Source: Bacteroidota bacterium (lineage in GTDB: Bacteria > Bacteroidota > Bacteroidia > UKL13-3). From it: 14,881 bases of DNA. Made by a program: the position numbers and the translations under genes. Below the pieces are notes generated by a model. The model was not told the DNA's origin, made no database searches, and saw only the letters and a list, made by a program, of their open reading frames with translations. Shown one piece after another: positions 5,771-14,256 of the stretch. Each line of letters begins with the position of its first letter. Position 1 is the stretch's first letter. The stretch is taken from the NCBI GenBank assembly GCA_004293295.1, contig RDYC01000200.1, forward strand, positions 1 through 14,881, read 5' to 3'.

Positions 5771-6985
5771 TTATTCCAAGTCGTTGCTTAGCAAATAGCG
5801 GCAGATTCTGTTGTTGTTTTTATCCGCCACATAAACAGCCCTGCGGTGGTAACAAACACCTGATGGGTCATCAAAATTAAAAGGGCCTGACGAGGTACCG
5901 TCAGCTGATTTTCCACCAAAAGATACCACAACTTGTTTGGTTAAGCCTGAGTTTGCAGGGGGGTTAACTCCTTCGTATCCTTGTTGAGTAAATACATATA
6001 AAGAGTCTGTTTCACTATCAACCACAAACATATAACCCAAGTTATCAGGAGCTATAAAGCAATCTTCCGGCTTTTTAAAACGGAAGCTCTCATATAAAAA
6101 CCTATTGGCTTTGCTTTTGTCAAAATCTAAAAACTTAGTAGACTCGGTGTACTGTGTACCTAATTCAGGATCATCAAAAACAGTAATCATCAATGTTCTG
6201 AACTCTACCAATTGGGTTTGGTCAACTTGGGTGATTAAAAAATTCTTTGACGTATTCATCCCCTGAATACGTTGCGGTGGTGCAGCATAGGTGGCAATGG
6301 ATGAAATACCCAAAACTGACTTTAAACTGGAGTTTGTTGAGTTTAATCCTTGGGCAAAACCAATATTTTCTCCACTGGCATCATAAACCAATACCCCATT
6401 ATCCGGCCTTACAAATGAGTTAGGGTCATTTCTTGGGCCTGTTCGGGTTAAATAAACGGTATTGTCATGCAAAGTAGCTATACCTGTAAATTGCACCGCT
6501 TCATCATCTGCACCCCTATTGGCTGTTGTTGAGCGGGAAGCATCATTAATGGGGTGAACAAGTGTATCAATAATGCTATAGTTGCCAGAAGCGGTATTGA
6601 TTATATGGTAAACAGCGGCCCTGTCACCAAGTACAGGGTCATTTACCCTACCAAGTACATATGTGTGCAAACGCCTATCTTGAGTAACATCAGTGGCACC
6701 GGGAATAGGAATTACTTTAGATACATTTCCTTTTAAATCCAAAATGTTTAGCCCTTTGGCATCAACTACATAAATTAACTCATCGTAGCCCACGTATACA
6801 TCAACCGGTTTAATAAAATTGGTAAAAAAAGGAAATAACGGAACATAACCAATATTGGTAGGCACCAAATCCGGGTCTATTTTACCTTGCTCGAAAATTT
6901 GTTTTGTTTGTTCATCATCCTTTTTACCGCATGATGCCATAAACAAGGCAGCTCCCAAAACAAATACCAAATGAACCTTTCCCAT
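5771..6985 (-). CDS. Putative surface lipoprotein with NHL-type repeat
   Basis: A 404-residue protein starting MGKVHLVFVLGAALFMASC: a lipoprotein signal peptide with lipobox MASC and Cys19. The residues after the cysteine are GKKDDE, close to the QKDDE-type lipoprotein export signal that sends Bacteroidota lipoproteins to the cell surface, so surface display is plausible. The body shows short strand-rich units (VDVYVGYDELIYVVDAKGLNILDLKG near 60-85) and ends with DPSGVCYHRRAVYVADKNNN followed by RICRY, a clear NHL-type propeller blade. A beta-propeller is therefore likely, with unknown ligand. It starts 10 bases after the PorV/PorQ-like gene and is surely co-transcribed with it, which suggests that the barrel and the lipoprotein work together at the outer membrane. 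This pairing role is inference. Confidence 0.75.
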   Translation of the reverse strand: MGKVHLVFVLGAALFMASCGKKDDEQTKQIFEQGKIDPDLVPTNIGYVPLFPFFTNFIKPVDVYVGYDELIYVVDAKGLNILDLKGNVSKVIPIPGATDVTQDRRLHTYVLGRVNDPVLGDRAAVYHIINTASGNYSIIDTLVHPINDASRSTTANRGADDEAVQFTGIATLHDNTVYLTRTGPRNDPNSFVRPDNGVLVYDASGENIGFAQGLNSTNSSLKSVLGISSIATYAAPPQRIQGMNTSKNFLITQVDQTQLVEFRTLMITVFDDPELGTQYTESTKFLDFDKSKANRFLYESFRFKKPEDCFIAPDNLGYMFVVDSETDSLYVFTQQGYEGVNPPANSGLTKQVVVSFGGKSADGTSSGPFNFDDPSGVCYHRRAVYVADKNNNRICRYLLSNDLE

Positions 6986-6995
6986 GTTATCTGTG

Positions 6996-8000
6996 TTATT
7001 TTATACAAATTCCTATTGTTATCCGGTGCAAGCTACCTAACCTGTTTTTAGCCAAATATCCGTAATCAATAGAAATCCCTCCGTAATTTCTTTTTAGTTT
7101 CAACCCAATACCTGCTGAAGGTGCCCGATAAAACTCATCACTGGCAAACTCATAACCCAGCCTACCATAAAATAATTTTTTGTAGGTATATTCAGTTCCA
7201 AATGAATATGTTTCGTTGTTATCTGTTGGGTGGTTTAATTGCGCAGCTACTGTAACATTGTGTTTTTTACCAATAAGAGGGTCAATGGCAGCACCCAAGC
7301 GAAAAATACCCGGAACGGTTACTGTGGTAAAGTTTGTAACATCAGTTGGGCCTGAAAACTTAAGCACTTGTGCCTTTCCTTCCGGGCTCACGTTTAATCC
7401 AAAGTTGCTAAAGTTTACCCCAAATCGGGCATTTTTTATTCCTATATCGTACTTTAACCCCAAATCAAAAAGCACATTATGAATGGCAATTCCTGGGAAG
7501 CCCTCATTGGCATACCTTCCGTTAATTCCAAAACTAAAATTATTGGTAAGCACTTTGGCATAAGTAAGCCCGATGAAATAATTGCTTACAGCAAAAGTTC
7601 TTCCCGTGCCATTTGGATCGAACTCGGTAGTTTCCTTCATGCTGCCATAATTCATGCTGAATACCTGAATGCCTAAATAAGATAGCTTACCAACCTTTGC
7701 TACTGCGCCCGCGTAGTTAGATGTGATATCGCCAAAGTAACGGGTATTTGATACTTGGATGTTTACTTTACCGGTATCAACTCCGGTTATACCTGCTGGA
7801 TTCCAGTACATGGCTGAAACATCATTAGCCATAGCTACGTAAGCACCACCCAGACTCAATGAACGTGCATCAGGTGCTATTTTTAAAAATTGCATGCCGG
7901 TGCTTCCGCTCCGCGAGTCACCAAACGATGGCAGTATCTGAGCGTGAGCATGAAACGCCCAAAGCAAACAGGTGGTAAAGAAGTATTTTATTGACTGCAT
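6996..8000 (-). CDS. PorV/PorQ-family outer-membrane beta-barrel protein
   Basis: A 334-residue protein with a Sec signal peptide (MQSIKYFFTTCLLWAFHAHA, cleavage before Gln21). The mature start has GSTGMQFLKIAPDARSLSLG and GAYVAMANDVSAMYWNPAG. This is the hallmark of the PorV/PorQ family of FadL-like barrels (small Gly/Ala hatch region and NPAG motif). Alternating strands continue to the end. PorV and PorQ are part of the type IX secretion system, but many family members in this phylum have other, unknown roles, and no other T9SS gene is in view, so I do not call it PorV. It is the first gene of a minus-strand pair with the downstream lipoprotein and is divergent from lnt across a 102-base gap. 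The C-terminus (GICIK) lacks the usual terminal aromatic residue. Confidence 0.85.
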   Translation of the reverse strand: MQSIKYFFTTCLLWAFHAHAQILPSFGDSRSGSTGMQFLKIAPDARSLSLGGAYVAMANDVSAMYWNPAGITGVDTGKVNIQVSNTRYFGDITSNYAGAVAKVGKLSYLGIQVFSMNYGSMKETTEFDPNGTGRTFAVSNYFIGLTYAKVLTNNFSFGINGRYANEGFPGIAIHNVLFDLGLKYDIGIKNARFGVNFSNFGLNVSPEGKAQVLKFSGPTDVTNFTTVTVPGIFRLGAAIDPLIGKKHNVTVAAQLNHPTDNNETYSFGTEYTYKKLFYGRLGYEFASDEFYRAPSAGIGLKLKRNYGGISIDYGYLAKNRLGSLHRITIGICIK

Positions 8001-8054
8001 TTAACCAGACAAATAAAGGCATTTTTTACGAATTGCATTGTTAAAAAATGATTA

Positions 8055-8085
8055 TTTGGAAGTTGCTGTTAAAAATATAAAGTTG
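8055..8085 (+). promoter_or_regulatory. Putative promoter for lnt
   Basis: TTTG at 8055-8058 and TAAAGTTG at 8078-8085 resemble the Bacteroidota -33/-7 elements, with 19 bases between them and one mismatch in the -7 box. The lnt ATG lies 17 bases downstream, preceded by AAGGAAGC, a plausible ribosome binding site. The promoter of the divergent PorV/PorQ-like gene must lie in the same gap but I could not find a good match. Confidence 0.45.
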
Positions 8086-8102
8086 CATAAAATTAAGGAA
8101 GC

Positions 8103-9722
8103 ATGAACCGCTTAAAAATCCATTTAAAACTTAGCTTATTTGCTGTTGCTTCGGGAGTTTTATTAAGCCTGTCATGGTTACCACTATGGCTTATACCACT
8201 CGTTTTTGTGGGATTTTTGCCCCTATTTTATATTGTTTACGAAATAAGAAAGGAACAGCTTGGTGCAGGCTTTGCATTTTTATACGGTTATCTTTCTTTT
8301 TTAATTTTTAATGTTTGCACCACTTGGTGGGTGTGGAACGCCAGTAAAGGTGGTTCTATTGCAGCCTTCGTGCTCAACAGCTTATTAATGAACCTGCCAT
8401 TTATGGTGCTGTACTTTAGCAATAAAAAAAATTCTCGTACACTGATGATATGGCCTTTTATTTGTGCTTGGCTCAGTTTTGAGTATTTCCACTTTCGTTG
8501 GGATGGCACATGGACCTGGCTAACATTAGGTAACGTGTTTGCCAACTACCCCAACCTGGTACAATGGTATGAATATACGGGGGTTGCGGGAGGTTCGTTG
8601 TGGATTTTATGGGTAAATAAAGATGTATTTAACCTCACCCTCCATTTTGCTGAATGGGATAAGCAACACAAGGCCAGAAACATTTTTAATCTGTTATTTT
8701 TCAAAGGTTTTGCAATCATTTTTTTATCGTATTACGTGCTTAATGATTTTAGGGAAACAGCAAACTCATCAAACCGAATGCGCGCAAAAGTTGCTGTTAT
8801 TCAACCAAATGTTGACCCGTATAAAGATAAGTTCAATGGCATTTCGCCTTACCAACAAACCCTAAACATGCTCCACCTGGCAGACTCTATTGTTGATTCT
8901 ACCGTTCAATTGGTTGTGTTTCCGGAAACGGCCTTGGTGGGTGGGCTTAATGAGCGATTTTTGCAACAAGAAGAAACGATTTTTTTAATGCGCCAATTCC
9001 TGCAACGGCATCCTACGGTAGCTATTTTAACAGGTGCAGATTCTTTTAAAGAGTATTTGGAAAACGAAACCATATCTGAAACTGCCAGAGAATATGATCC
9101 CGGCAGGTTCTACGATGCTTATAATACCGCACTCTTTCTAGTTCCAAATGATACCACCATTGGCATTTATCATAAAAGCAAACTCGTTCCGGGTGTAGAA
9201 AGGCTTCCTTTTTCTTCGGTACTTAAATATGTAGAAAAATATGCCATTGACCTTGGTGGGACATCAGGTAGCTTAGGTATAGACAAAGAGCCTGTAACTT
9301 TTAAAGTAAACAGCACGTTAAGCGTGGCACCCATTATTTGTTACGAAAGTATATTTGGCGAGTATGTAACTGATTATGTAAAAAGAAATGCCTCTTTATT
9401 GTGCATTATTACCAATGATGGTTGGTGGGGAAATACTCCGGGCTATAAGCAACACTTGGCTTATGCTAAACTCAGGGCTATTGAAACCAGGAGGTATATT
9501 GCGCGCAGTGCCAACACCGGTATTAGTGGGTTTATCTCTGATGAGGGCGCAATTTTACAACAAAGTAAATGGTGGGAACCTACTGCTCTAAAACAAGAAG
9601 TATCATTAAACACCCATTTAACCTTTTATACTAGAAATGGTGATTTAATTAATGTAGTAGCTGTTGCACTCACTTGTTTTTTCCTATTTGGGCTATTTTT
9701 TAAATCAAACCGAATGGCCTAA
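8103..9722 (+). CDS. lnt: Apolipoprotein N-acyltransferase
   Basis: Lnt adds the third acyl chain to the N-terminal cysteine of lipoproteins in the inner membrane, the last maturation step. The 539 residues have the family layout: a hydrophobic N-terminal half of about seven membrane segments (to residue ~215), a periplasmic carbon-nitrogen hydrolase domain (about 230-510), and a final membrane helix (about 516-535). The three catalytic residues are seen in context: Glu275 in VVFPETAL, Lys358 in YHKSKLVPGVERLPF, and Cys413 in PIICYESIFG. TNDGWWG, AYAKLRAIETRRYIAR and ANTGISG, all typical of Lnt, follow. The predicted active site is complete. The gene is transcribed alone and ends at a strong terminator that faces the ompH operon. 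Confidence 0.96.
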   Translation: MNRLKIHLKLSLFAVASGVLLSLSWLPLWLIPLVFVGFLPLFYIVYEIRKEQLGAGFAFLYGYLSFLIFNVCTTWWVWNASKGGSIAAFVLNSLLMNLPFMVLYFSNKKNSRTLMIWPFICAWLSFEYFHFRWDGTWTWLTLGNVFANYPNLVQWYEYTGVAGGSLWILWVNKDVFNLTLHFAEWDKQHKARNIFNLLFFKGFAIIFLSYYVLNDFRETANSSNRMRAKVAVIQPNVDPYKDKFNGISPYQQTLNMLHLADSIVDSTVQLVVFPETALVGGLNERFLQQEETIFLMRQFLQRHPTVAILTGADSFKEYLENETISETAREYDPGRFYDAYNTALFLVPNDTTIGIYHKSKLVPGVERLPFSSVLKYVEKYAIDLGGTSGSLGIDKEPVTFKVNSTLSVAPIICYESIFGEYVTDYVKRNASLLCIITNDGWWGNTPGYKQHLAYAKLRAIETRRYIARSANTGISGFISDEGAILQQSKWWEPTALKQEVSLNTHLTFYTRNGDLINVVAVALTCFFLFGLFFKSNRMA

Positions 9723-9760
9723 TCCGAAAGTTAATTAAGGTTGACCAATATTTAAATCAC

Positions 9761-9798
9761 TTCAAAGGCCGCTTGTTTAACAACAAGCGGCCTTTGAA
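9761..9798. terminator. Bidirectional intrinsic terminator between lnt and the ompH operon
   Basis: TTCAAAGGCCGCTTGTT (9761-9777), loop TAAC, then the exact complement (9782-9798): a perfect 17-bp stem with a GC-rich centre. It lies between two convergent transcription units, where a terminator working in both directions is expected. Flanking T-runs are short, so the strength comes from the stem. Confidence 0.8.
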
Positions 9799-9826
9799 AC
9801 GTTGAAACAAGGTTTATTTAATTTAA

Positions 9827-10342
9827 TTATAGTATGCCCAATTTCTTTTTAACTTGAGCCATAATATTATCACCTTCCGGTTTATACAGTAATGGTGTTC
9901 CCGGGCTGCTGTCAAACACATAACCGTAGCCACCCTCTTTAGCAACAGCCGCAATGGTAGATTTTGCTTTTTCAATAATTGGCTTCAAATATTCTTGCTC
10001 CTTTTTACGGGCATTTTCTTGAGCCGATTCTTGAAACTCTTGAATACGGGTCTGCATGTCACGCAGTTCTTTTTCTCTCAAATCTTTAATAGCATCACTC
10101 ATGGTAGCTTGCTCCTTTTGATACTTGGCAAGTTTAGTATCAAACTCTTCACTCATTTTCTTCAATTCATCTTGCAATGTTTTGCCGTATGCTTCCATAT
10201 CGGTTGATGCTTTTTTGTACTCAGGCATCAACTGCATTAACTCTTGAAAATCAATGTAAGCAAATTTGTTTTGTGCATTGGCCATGTTGCCGCCAAAAAA
10301 GGTGGCTATCGCTATAGCCAATGTAATGATTGTTTTTTTCAT
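9827..10342 (-). CDS. OmpH/Skp-family periplasmic chaperone (second copy)
   Basis: A 171-residue protein with a Sec signal peptide (MKKTIITLAIAIATFFGGNM then ANA, cleavage before Gln24). The mature start KFAYIDFQELMQLMPEYKKA is the conserved strand and helix of the OmpH/Skp family. A long charged coiled coil follows (about 45-125, with many KE and EF repeats), and then a return strand YGYVFDSS and PLLYKPEG. Skp trimers hold unfolded outer-membrane proteins between their coiled-coil arms in the periplasm and hand them to the Bam complex. It is the last gene of the operon, 10 bases after its paralogue, and is followed by the 9761-9798 terminator. Length is normal. Confidence 0.93.
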   Translation of the reverse strand: MKKTIITLAIAIATFFGGNMANAQNKFAYIDFQELMQLMPEYKKASTDMEAYGKTLQDELKKMSEEFDTKLAKYQKEQATMSDAIKDLREKELRDMQTRIQEFQESAQENARKKEQEYLKPIIEKAKSTIAAVAKEGGYGYVFDSSPGTPLLYKPEGDNIMAQVKKKLGIL

Positions 10343-10352
10343 ATTAGTAGTT

Positions 10353-10910
10353 TTACTTTTTATCTTGTTTCTGTTGGTTATTATCTTTGTTTTTGGTTAC
10401 TGCAACTCCTAATTCTGCAAGCACTTCATCACTCTTATCATATTTTGCATTGGAGAATAGCATAATCATCTCTCCACCCTTTGCAAAAATAAAATCCAAC
10501 GCTCCTTGCTTTGCTACTTTTTGTACCGCCTCAAATACTTTGTCTTGTATTGGCCTAATAAGCTCTTGGCGCTTCTTAAACAACTCACCTTCATAGCCAA
10601 ACTTTTGCGTACGGTAATCTTTAAGTTCCTTTTCCTTATCCTTTATCTCTTGTTCTCTTTTCTTACGCAACTCCTCAGTAAGCAACACTTGCTCTGCATT
10701 AAAGTCTCTATACATTTTGTCAATAGCTTGTTGCCTCTTCTCTATTTCCTTCTCCCAATCTAACGACAATTGCTCCAATTGTTTTTGGGCCGACCTATAC
10801 TCCGGTAACAAATCCAAGATGTATTCGGTATCCACATACGCAAACCTTTGTGCTTGCAAACTAACAAAAGAAGTGCCAGTTAGTAAAATTAATAAAAAAA
10901 GTTTTTTCAT
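10353..10910 (-). CDS. OmpH/Skp-family periplasmic chaperone (first copy)
   Basis: A 185-residue protein with a Sec signal peptide (MKKLFLLILLTGTSFVSLQA, cleavage before Gln21), then RFAYVDTEYILDLLPEYRSA, the conserved N-terminal motif of the family. A long coiled coil rich in Lys and Glu covers about residues 40-125, and the returning strand is ALDFIFAKGGEMIML. It is about 15 residues longer than its neighbour because of a polar tail (KNKDNNQQKQDKK) that looks disordered. It starts 24 bases after the end of bamA. The pair bamA-ompH-ompH is the usual arrangement in this phylum; the two copies have clearly diverged in sequence and may prefer different clients or form mixed trimers (inference). 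Confidence 0.93.
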   Translation of the reverse strand: MKKLFLLILLTGTSFVSLQAQRFAYVDTEYILDLLPEYRSAQKQLEQLSLDWEKEIEKRQQAIDKMYRDFNAEQVLLTEELRKKREQEIKDKEKELKDYRTQKFGYEGELFKKRQELIRPIQDKVFEAVQKVAKQGALDFIFAKGGEMIMLFSNAKYDKSDEVLAELGVAVTKNKDNNQQKQDKK

Positions 10911-10934
10911 AAGTAAAGCATTTGATGGTTCTTT

Positions 10935-13484
10935 TTAAAACTGTTGCCCTATTAAGAAATGGAAATTACCTCGATTAACTTGACCATCAGTAGTATACTT
11001 AGGCACATCAAAGCCATAGCCATAGTCGAGACCTATCATACCAAACATGGGCAAAAATATTCGCACCCCTGCACCAACTGACCGATACACCTGAAAAGGA
11101 TTAAAATCACGGAATTTCAACCAAGCCCCGCCCCCTTCTGCAAATATAAGCGGGAACACCGTTGCCTGCGGATTCAGCGAAATTGGATACCTCACTTCAA
11201 AAGTATACCTGTTGTAAATGGTTCCTCCCTCACGCCTTGGGTTTTCGATATAAACACCGGGCTGCACTTGCACAACTTGTGTGTTGTAAGGTGTTAAACT
11301 GTTATCCTGATAGCCTCTTAATGCTATTAACTCACGGCCATCTAAATTAAATCCGGTTAGTCCGGCACCTCCTACCCAAAACCGTTCAAAAGGTGTCATG
11401 CCTACCTTGGAGTTATAAGTACCAATAAACCCAAAGTTGGCCCTACTCATAATTACCAACTTGCCTACAATAGGGGTAAAAAATGTTGCATCAAACTTCC
11501 ATTTATGAAACTCTAACCAATTGTAGCGCTCGCTCTCACTAATGGTGCTGTAGTCCTTGCCATTAAACATGGAGTAGGGAGGAGTTGCTTGTATAGACAA
11601 TGAAATATTTGATCCCTTGCGCGGATAAATAGGCTGATCGGTTGAGTTACGCGATACAATTAACCGATAGCTTAAGCTGTTTGAAACACCTTGAGGTATG
11701 CTTGGAATATTGCTTTGGCCAAATGCATTGTATACATTATTGTAACGTTGCAAGTTGGCTGAGTGTTGCACCACGAAATAATCATCGGGCCACCTTAATC
11801 TTTTTGCCAACCCAATGCTTAATCCTGTTGTAAACAGGGCTGAACGCAATGCCTCTCCTTTTCGGTAACCGTTACTTTGCACGGAATGAAATACTGAAAC
11901 CGTTAATGCGTTGGGTTTTTTACCTCCTAACCATGGCTCGGTAAGCGATGCGCTATAGGACTGAAAAAATGTTCCATTGGTTTGTGCCCGAAGGCTCAAC
12001 CTTTGTCCATCACCACTTGGAACAGGGGTCCATGCTGATTTATCGAACATTTTTCGGGTAGAGAAATTATTCAAGGTAAGTCCTAACGTTCCTACGATAG
12101 AGTTTGCCCCCCAACCGGCTGATAATTCAATTTGGTCGTTAGGACGCTCTTCAACTGTATATTCAATATCTACCGTGCCACTTTCAGGATGTGGAACCGG
12201 GTTAACATTAAGTGCTTCGGGGTTAAAATAACCCACTGAAGCCAACTCTCTTAAGCTTCTGGTAATGTCACTTCTGCTAAAAAGCTGCCCGGGTTTGGTT
12301 CTTAACTCCCTTAAAATAACATGGTCGCTGGTTTTGGTATTGCCTGAAACCGTTACTTTATTGATGCGGGCCTGAGGGCCTTCCAGTATCCTGATTTCTA
12401 GGTCAATAGAATCGTTCTCCACCAATACCTCTACGGGCTCAATTCTAAAGAACAAATAGCCATCATCCATATATAGGGTACTGATGTCCAACTCGGTTTG
12501 ACTCATATTTAAACGAGAGTCTAACAACGATTGGTTATACACATCTCCCCGCTGGATTTTTAAAATCTCATTTAACCTAGCTGTGCTGTACTTTGTATTG
12601 CCAAGAAACTTAATATCGCGGAAGTAGTACTTGCTCCCTTCATTTAAGGTAATATCAATATTCAGCGTTTTATCGTCATTTCTATAAACACTGTCTTTTA
12701 CAATTTCAATGTCGCGGTAACCAAGGGCAAGATACTTTTCAATAATCTTTTGTTTGTCTTCCTCATATTCTGCTTCGATGTAGCGAGATTTCGCCAACAA
12801 ACGCCTTTTCTCCTTGGTCTTTTTTAATGCACGTCTAACTTTTTTATCGGTAAGGGCATTGTTACCAATAATATTGATGTTGTTAATTTTTATTTTAGCT
12901 CCTCTTTTAATGGTGATTCTCAGTTTTGATGTATTCTTTTTAACGTCATCAGGAATCACTTCGAAGGTTGCTTTTGCGTCTAAAAAACCTTTTTCTGTAT
13001 AAAACTTTTTAATTTCGTTACGGGTGGTATTGATTAAATTTTCGGTAATAATTTGACCTGATTTAATGGTTAGTTCATCGCGTAAGGTTGACGCTTTACC
13101 CTTGCGCAGCCCTTTGATGTTAATGGTAGATAGTCGGGGTTTCTCTTTCAGGGCAATCTCTAAGGTAATTTTGTCGTCTATAATTCCAACCACTTTAATT
13201 TTTACATCTTCAAACAATTTTTGTTTCCAAAGGGTATTAATGGCTTTGCCAATATCCTCTCCAGGAATTCTTATTTTTTGGCCAATACTTAGTCCTGACA
13301 ATACCTGCAACACATTCTTATCATAAAAGGTGGTACCGGTAATCATGATACCCGCAACTTCGTATGTTCTTGGAAAACCATAATCAATATAGCCAATACT
13401 TGGGGTAGTGGTGCTATCCTGTGCAAATGCGGCAGCAACCCAAAGTTGGTGTATGAAAAAAATAATAATCGTTTTTAACCTCAT
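10935..13484 (-). CDS. bamA: Outer-membrane protein assembly factor BamA
   Basis: BamA inserts beta-barrel proteins into the outer membrane. The 849 residues have a signal peptide (to about AFAQ, residue 22), a series of POTRA domains over roughly residues 40-440, and a C-terminal 16-strand barrel from about residue 450. POTRA units are marked by GTTFYD, GLRKGK, GNNALTD (near 205), GNTKYS (near 293) and GNTKTSD (near 383). In the barrel, ALRGY near residue 720 is the conserved loop-6 (V/L)RG(F/Y) motif. The protein ends in NFHFLIGQQF, with the terminal Phe of a beta-signal. Its ATG overlaps the uppS stop (ATGA at 13481-13484), so it is translationally coupled to the lipid-carrier gene. Two OmpH/Skp chaperone genes follow directly. 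I see no internal defect. Confidence 0.96.
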   Translation of the reverse strand: MRLKTIIIFFIHQLWVAAAFAQDSTTTPSIGYIDYGFPRTYEVAGIMITGTTFYDKNVLQVLSGLSIGQKIRIPGEDIGKAINTLWKQKLFEDVKIKVVGIIDDKITLEIALKEKPRLSTINIKGLRKGKASTLRDELTIKSGQIITENLINTTRNEIKKFYTEKGFLDAKATFEVIPDDVKKNTSKLRITIKRGAKIKINNINIIGNNALTDKKVRRALKKTKEKRRLLAKSRYIEAEYEEDKQKIIEKYLALGYRDIEIVKDSVYRNDDKTLNIDITLNEGSKYYFRDIKFLGNTKYSTARLNEILKIQRGDVYNQSLLDSRLNMSQTELDISTLYMDDGYLFFRIEPVEVLVENDSIDLEIRILEGPQARINKVTVSGNTKTSDHVILRELRTKPGQLFSRSDITRSLRELASVGYFNPEALNVNPVPHPESGTVDIEYTVEERPNDQIELSAGWGANSIVGTLGLTLNNFSTRKMFDKSAWTPVPSGDGQRLSLRAQTNGTFFQSYSASLTEPWLGGKKPNALTVSVFHSVQSNGYRKGEALRSALFTTGLSIGLAKRLRWPDDYFVVQHSANLQRYNNVYNAFGQSNIPSIPQGVSNSLSYRLIVSRNSTDQPIYPRKGSNISLSIQATPPYSMFNGKDYSTISESERYNWLEFHKWKFDATFFTPIVGKLVIMSRANFGFIGTYNSKVGMTPFERFWVGGAGLTGFNLDGRELIALRGYQDNSLTPYNTQVVQVQPGVYIENPRREGGTIYNRYTFEVRYPISLNPQATVFPLIFAEGGGAWLKFRDFNPFQVYRSVGAGVRIFLPMFGMIGLDYGYGFDVPKYTTDGQVNRGNFHFLIGQQF

Positions 13485-14227
13485 GAATTGTTTATTTGTT
13501 CGCTTGTTTTACCAAAGCGTCTTTCTCTTTGTTGATAGTCAAGCACCGCTTCATATAAGTCTTCTCTGTTAAAATCGGGCCAAAGTTTATCGGTAAAGTA
13601 AAACTCGCTGTATGCCAACTCCCATAACAAAAAATTACTGATTCTATGCTCTCCGCTTGTTCTAATCATCAATTCGGGACTCGGAATATCCTTGGTTGAT
13701 AAATGTTCGTCAATGGTGTTATGGGTGATTGATTCCACCTCAAGCAACCCGTCTTTTACCTTTTGCGCTATGGTTTTTACAGCTTTGGTAATATCCCATT
13801 TTGAGCTATAACTTAAAGCCAACACCAACGTCATTCGGGTATTATTTTTAGTTTCCTCTATGGCAGCCGTTAACTCTTTAAAGCACTTGGCTGGCAAATC
13901 TTGCATATTACCGATAGCCATCAGCCTGATGTTATTTTTCATCAAGGTAGCGGTTTCCTTTCTGATGGTTGACACCAACAGCTCCATAAGGGCAATAACC
14001 TCTAATTGTGGGCGGTTCCAGTTTTCTGTTGAAAAAGCATATAAGGTGAGGTACTTTATGCCCAGTTCAGCCGATGCCTCAGTAGCTTCTCTAACCGCTT
14101 TTACCCCATTTTGATGGCCAAAAATACGGAATTTCCCCCTATCTTTAGCCCAACGGCCGTTACCATCCATAATTATGGCTACATGTTGTGGTAACTTACG
14201 TTCGTCAATATTGCTCTTTAAGGTCAT
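13481..14227 (-). CDS. uppS: Isoprenyl (undecaprenyl) diphosphate synthase
   Basis: A cis-prenyltransferase that adds isopentenyl units to farnesyl diphosphate to make undecaprenyl diphosphate, the lipid carrier for peptidoglycan and other envelope polymers, at the cytoplasmic face of the membrane. The start at ATG 14227 is preferred; it gives 248 residues, and the signature HVAIIMDGNGRWAKDRG follows with catalytic Asp21. A GTG at 14275 would add 16 residues not usual for the family and overlap the upstream gene. Further motifs are GHQNGVKAVRE, YAFSTENWNRP and, near the end, MIRTSGEHRISNFLLWELAY and EFYFTDKLWPDF, the diphosphate-binding and dimer regions. It lies between the DUF6089 gene and bamA, the common Bacteroidota order. 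Confidence 0.95.
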   Translation of the reverse strand: MTLKSNIDERKLPQHVAIIMDGNGRWAKDRGKFRIFGHQNGVKAVREATEASAELGIKYLTLYAFSTENWNRPQLEVIALMELLVSTIRKETATLMKNNIRLMAIGNMQDLPAKCFKELTAAIEETKNNTRMTLVLALSYSSKWDITKAVKTIAQKVKDGLLEVESITHNTIDEHLSTKDIPSPELMIRTSGEHRISNFLLWELAYSEFYFTDKLWPDFNREDLYEAVLDYQQRERRFGKTSEQINNS

Positions 14228-14256
14228 TCCCGTATGCAAAAATTTGAAGGGCGAAT

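Noticed and set aside
11162..13326. Several plus-strand open frames within bamA
   Set aside because: All are short antisense frames inside a complete, well-recognised BamA gene.
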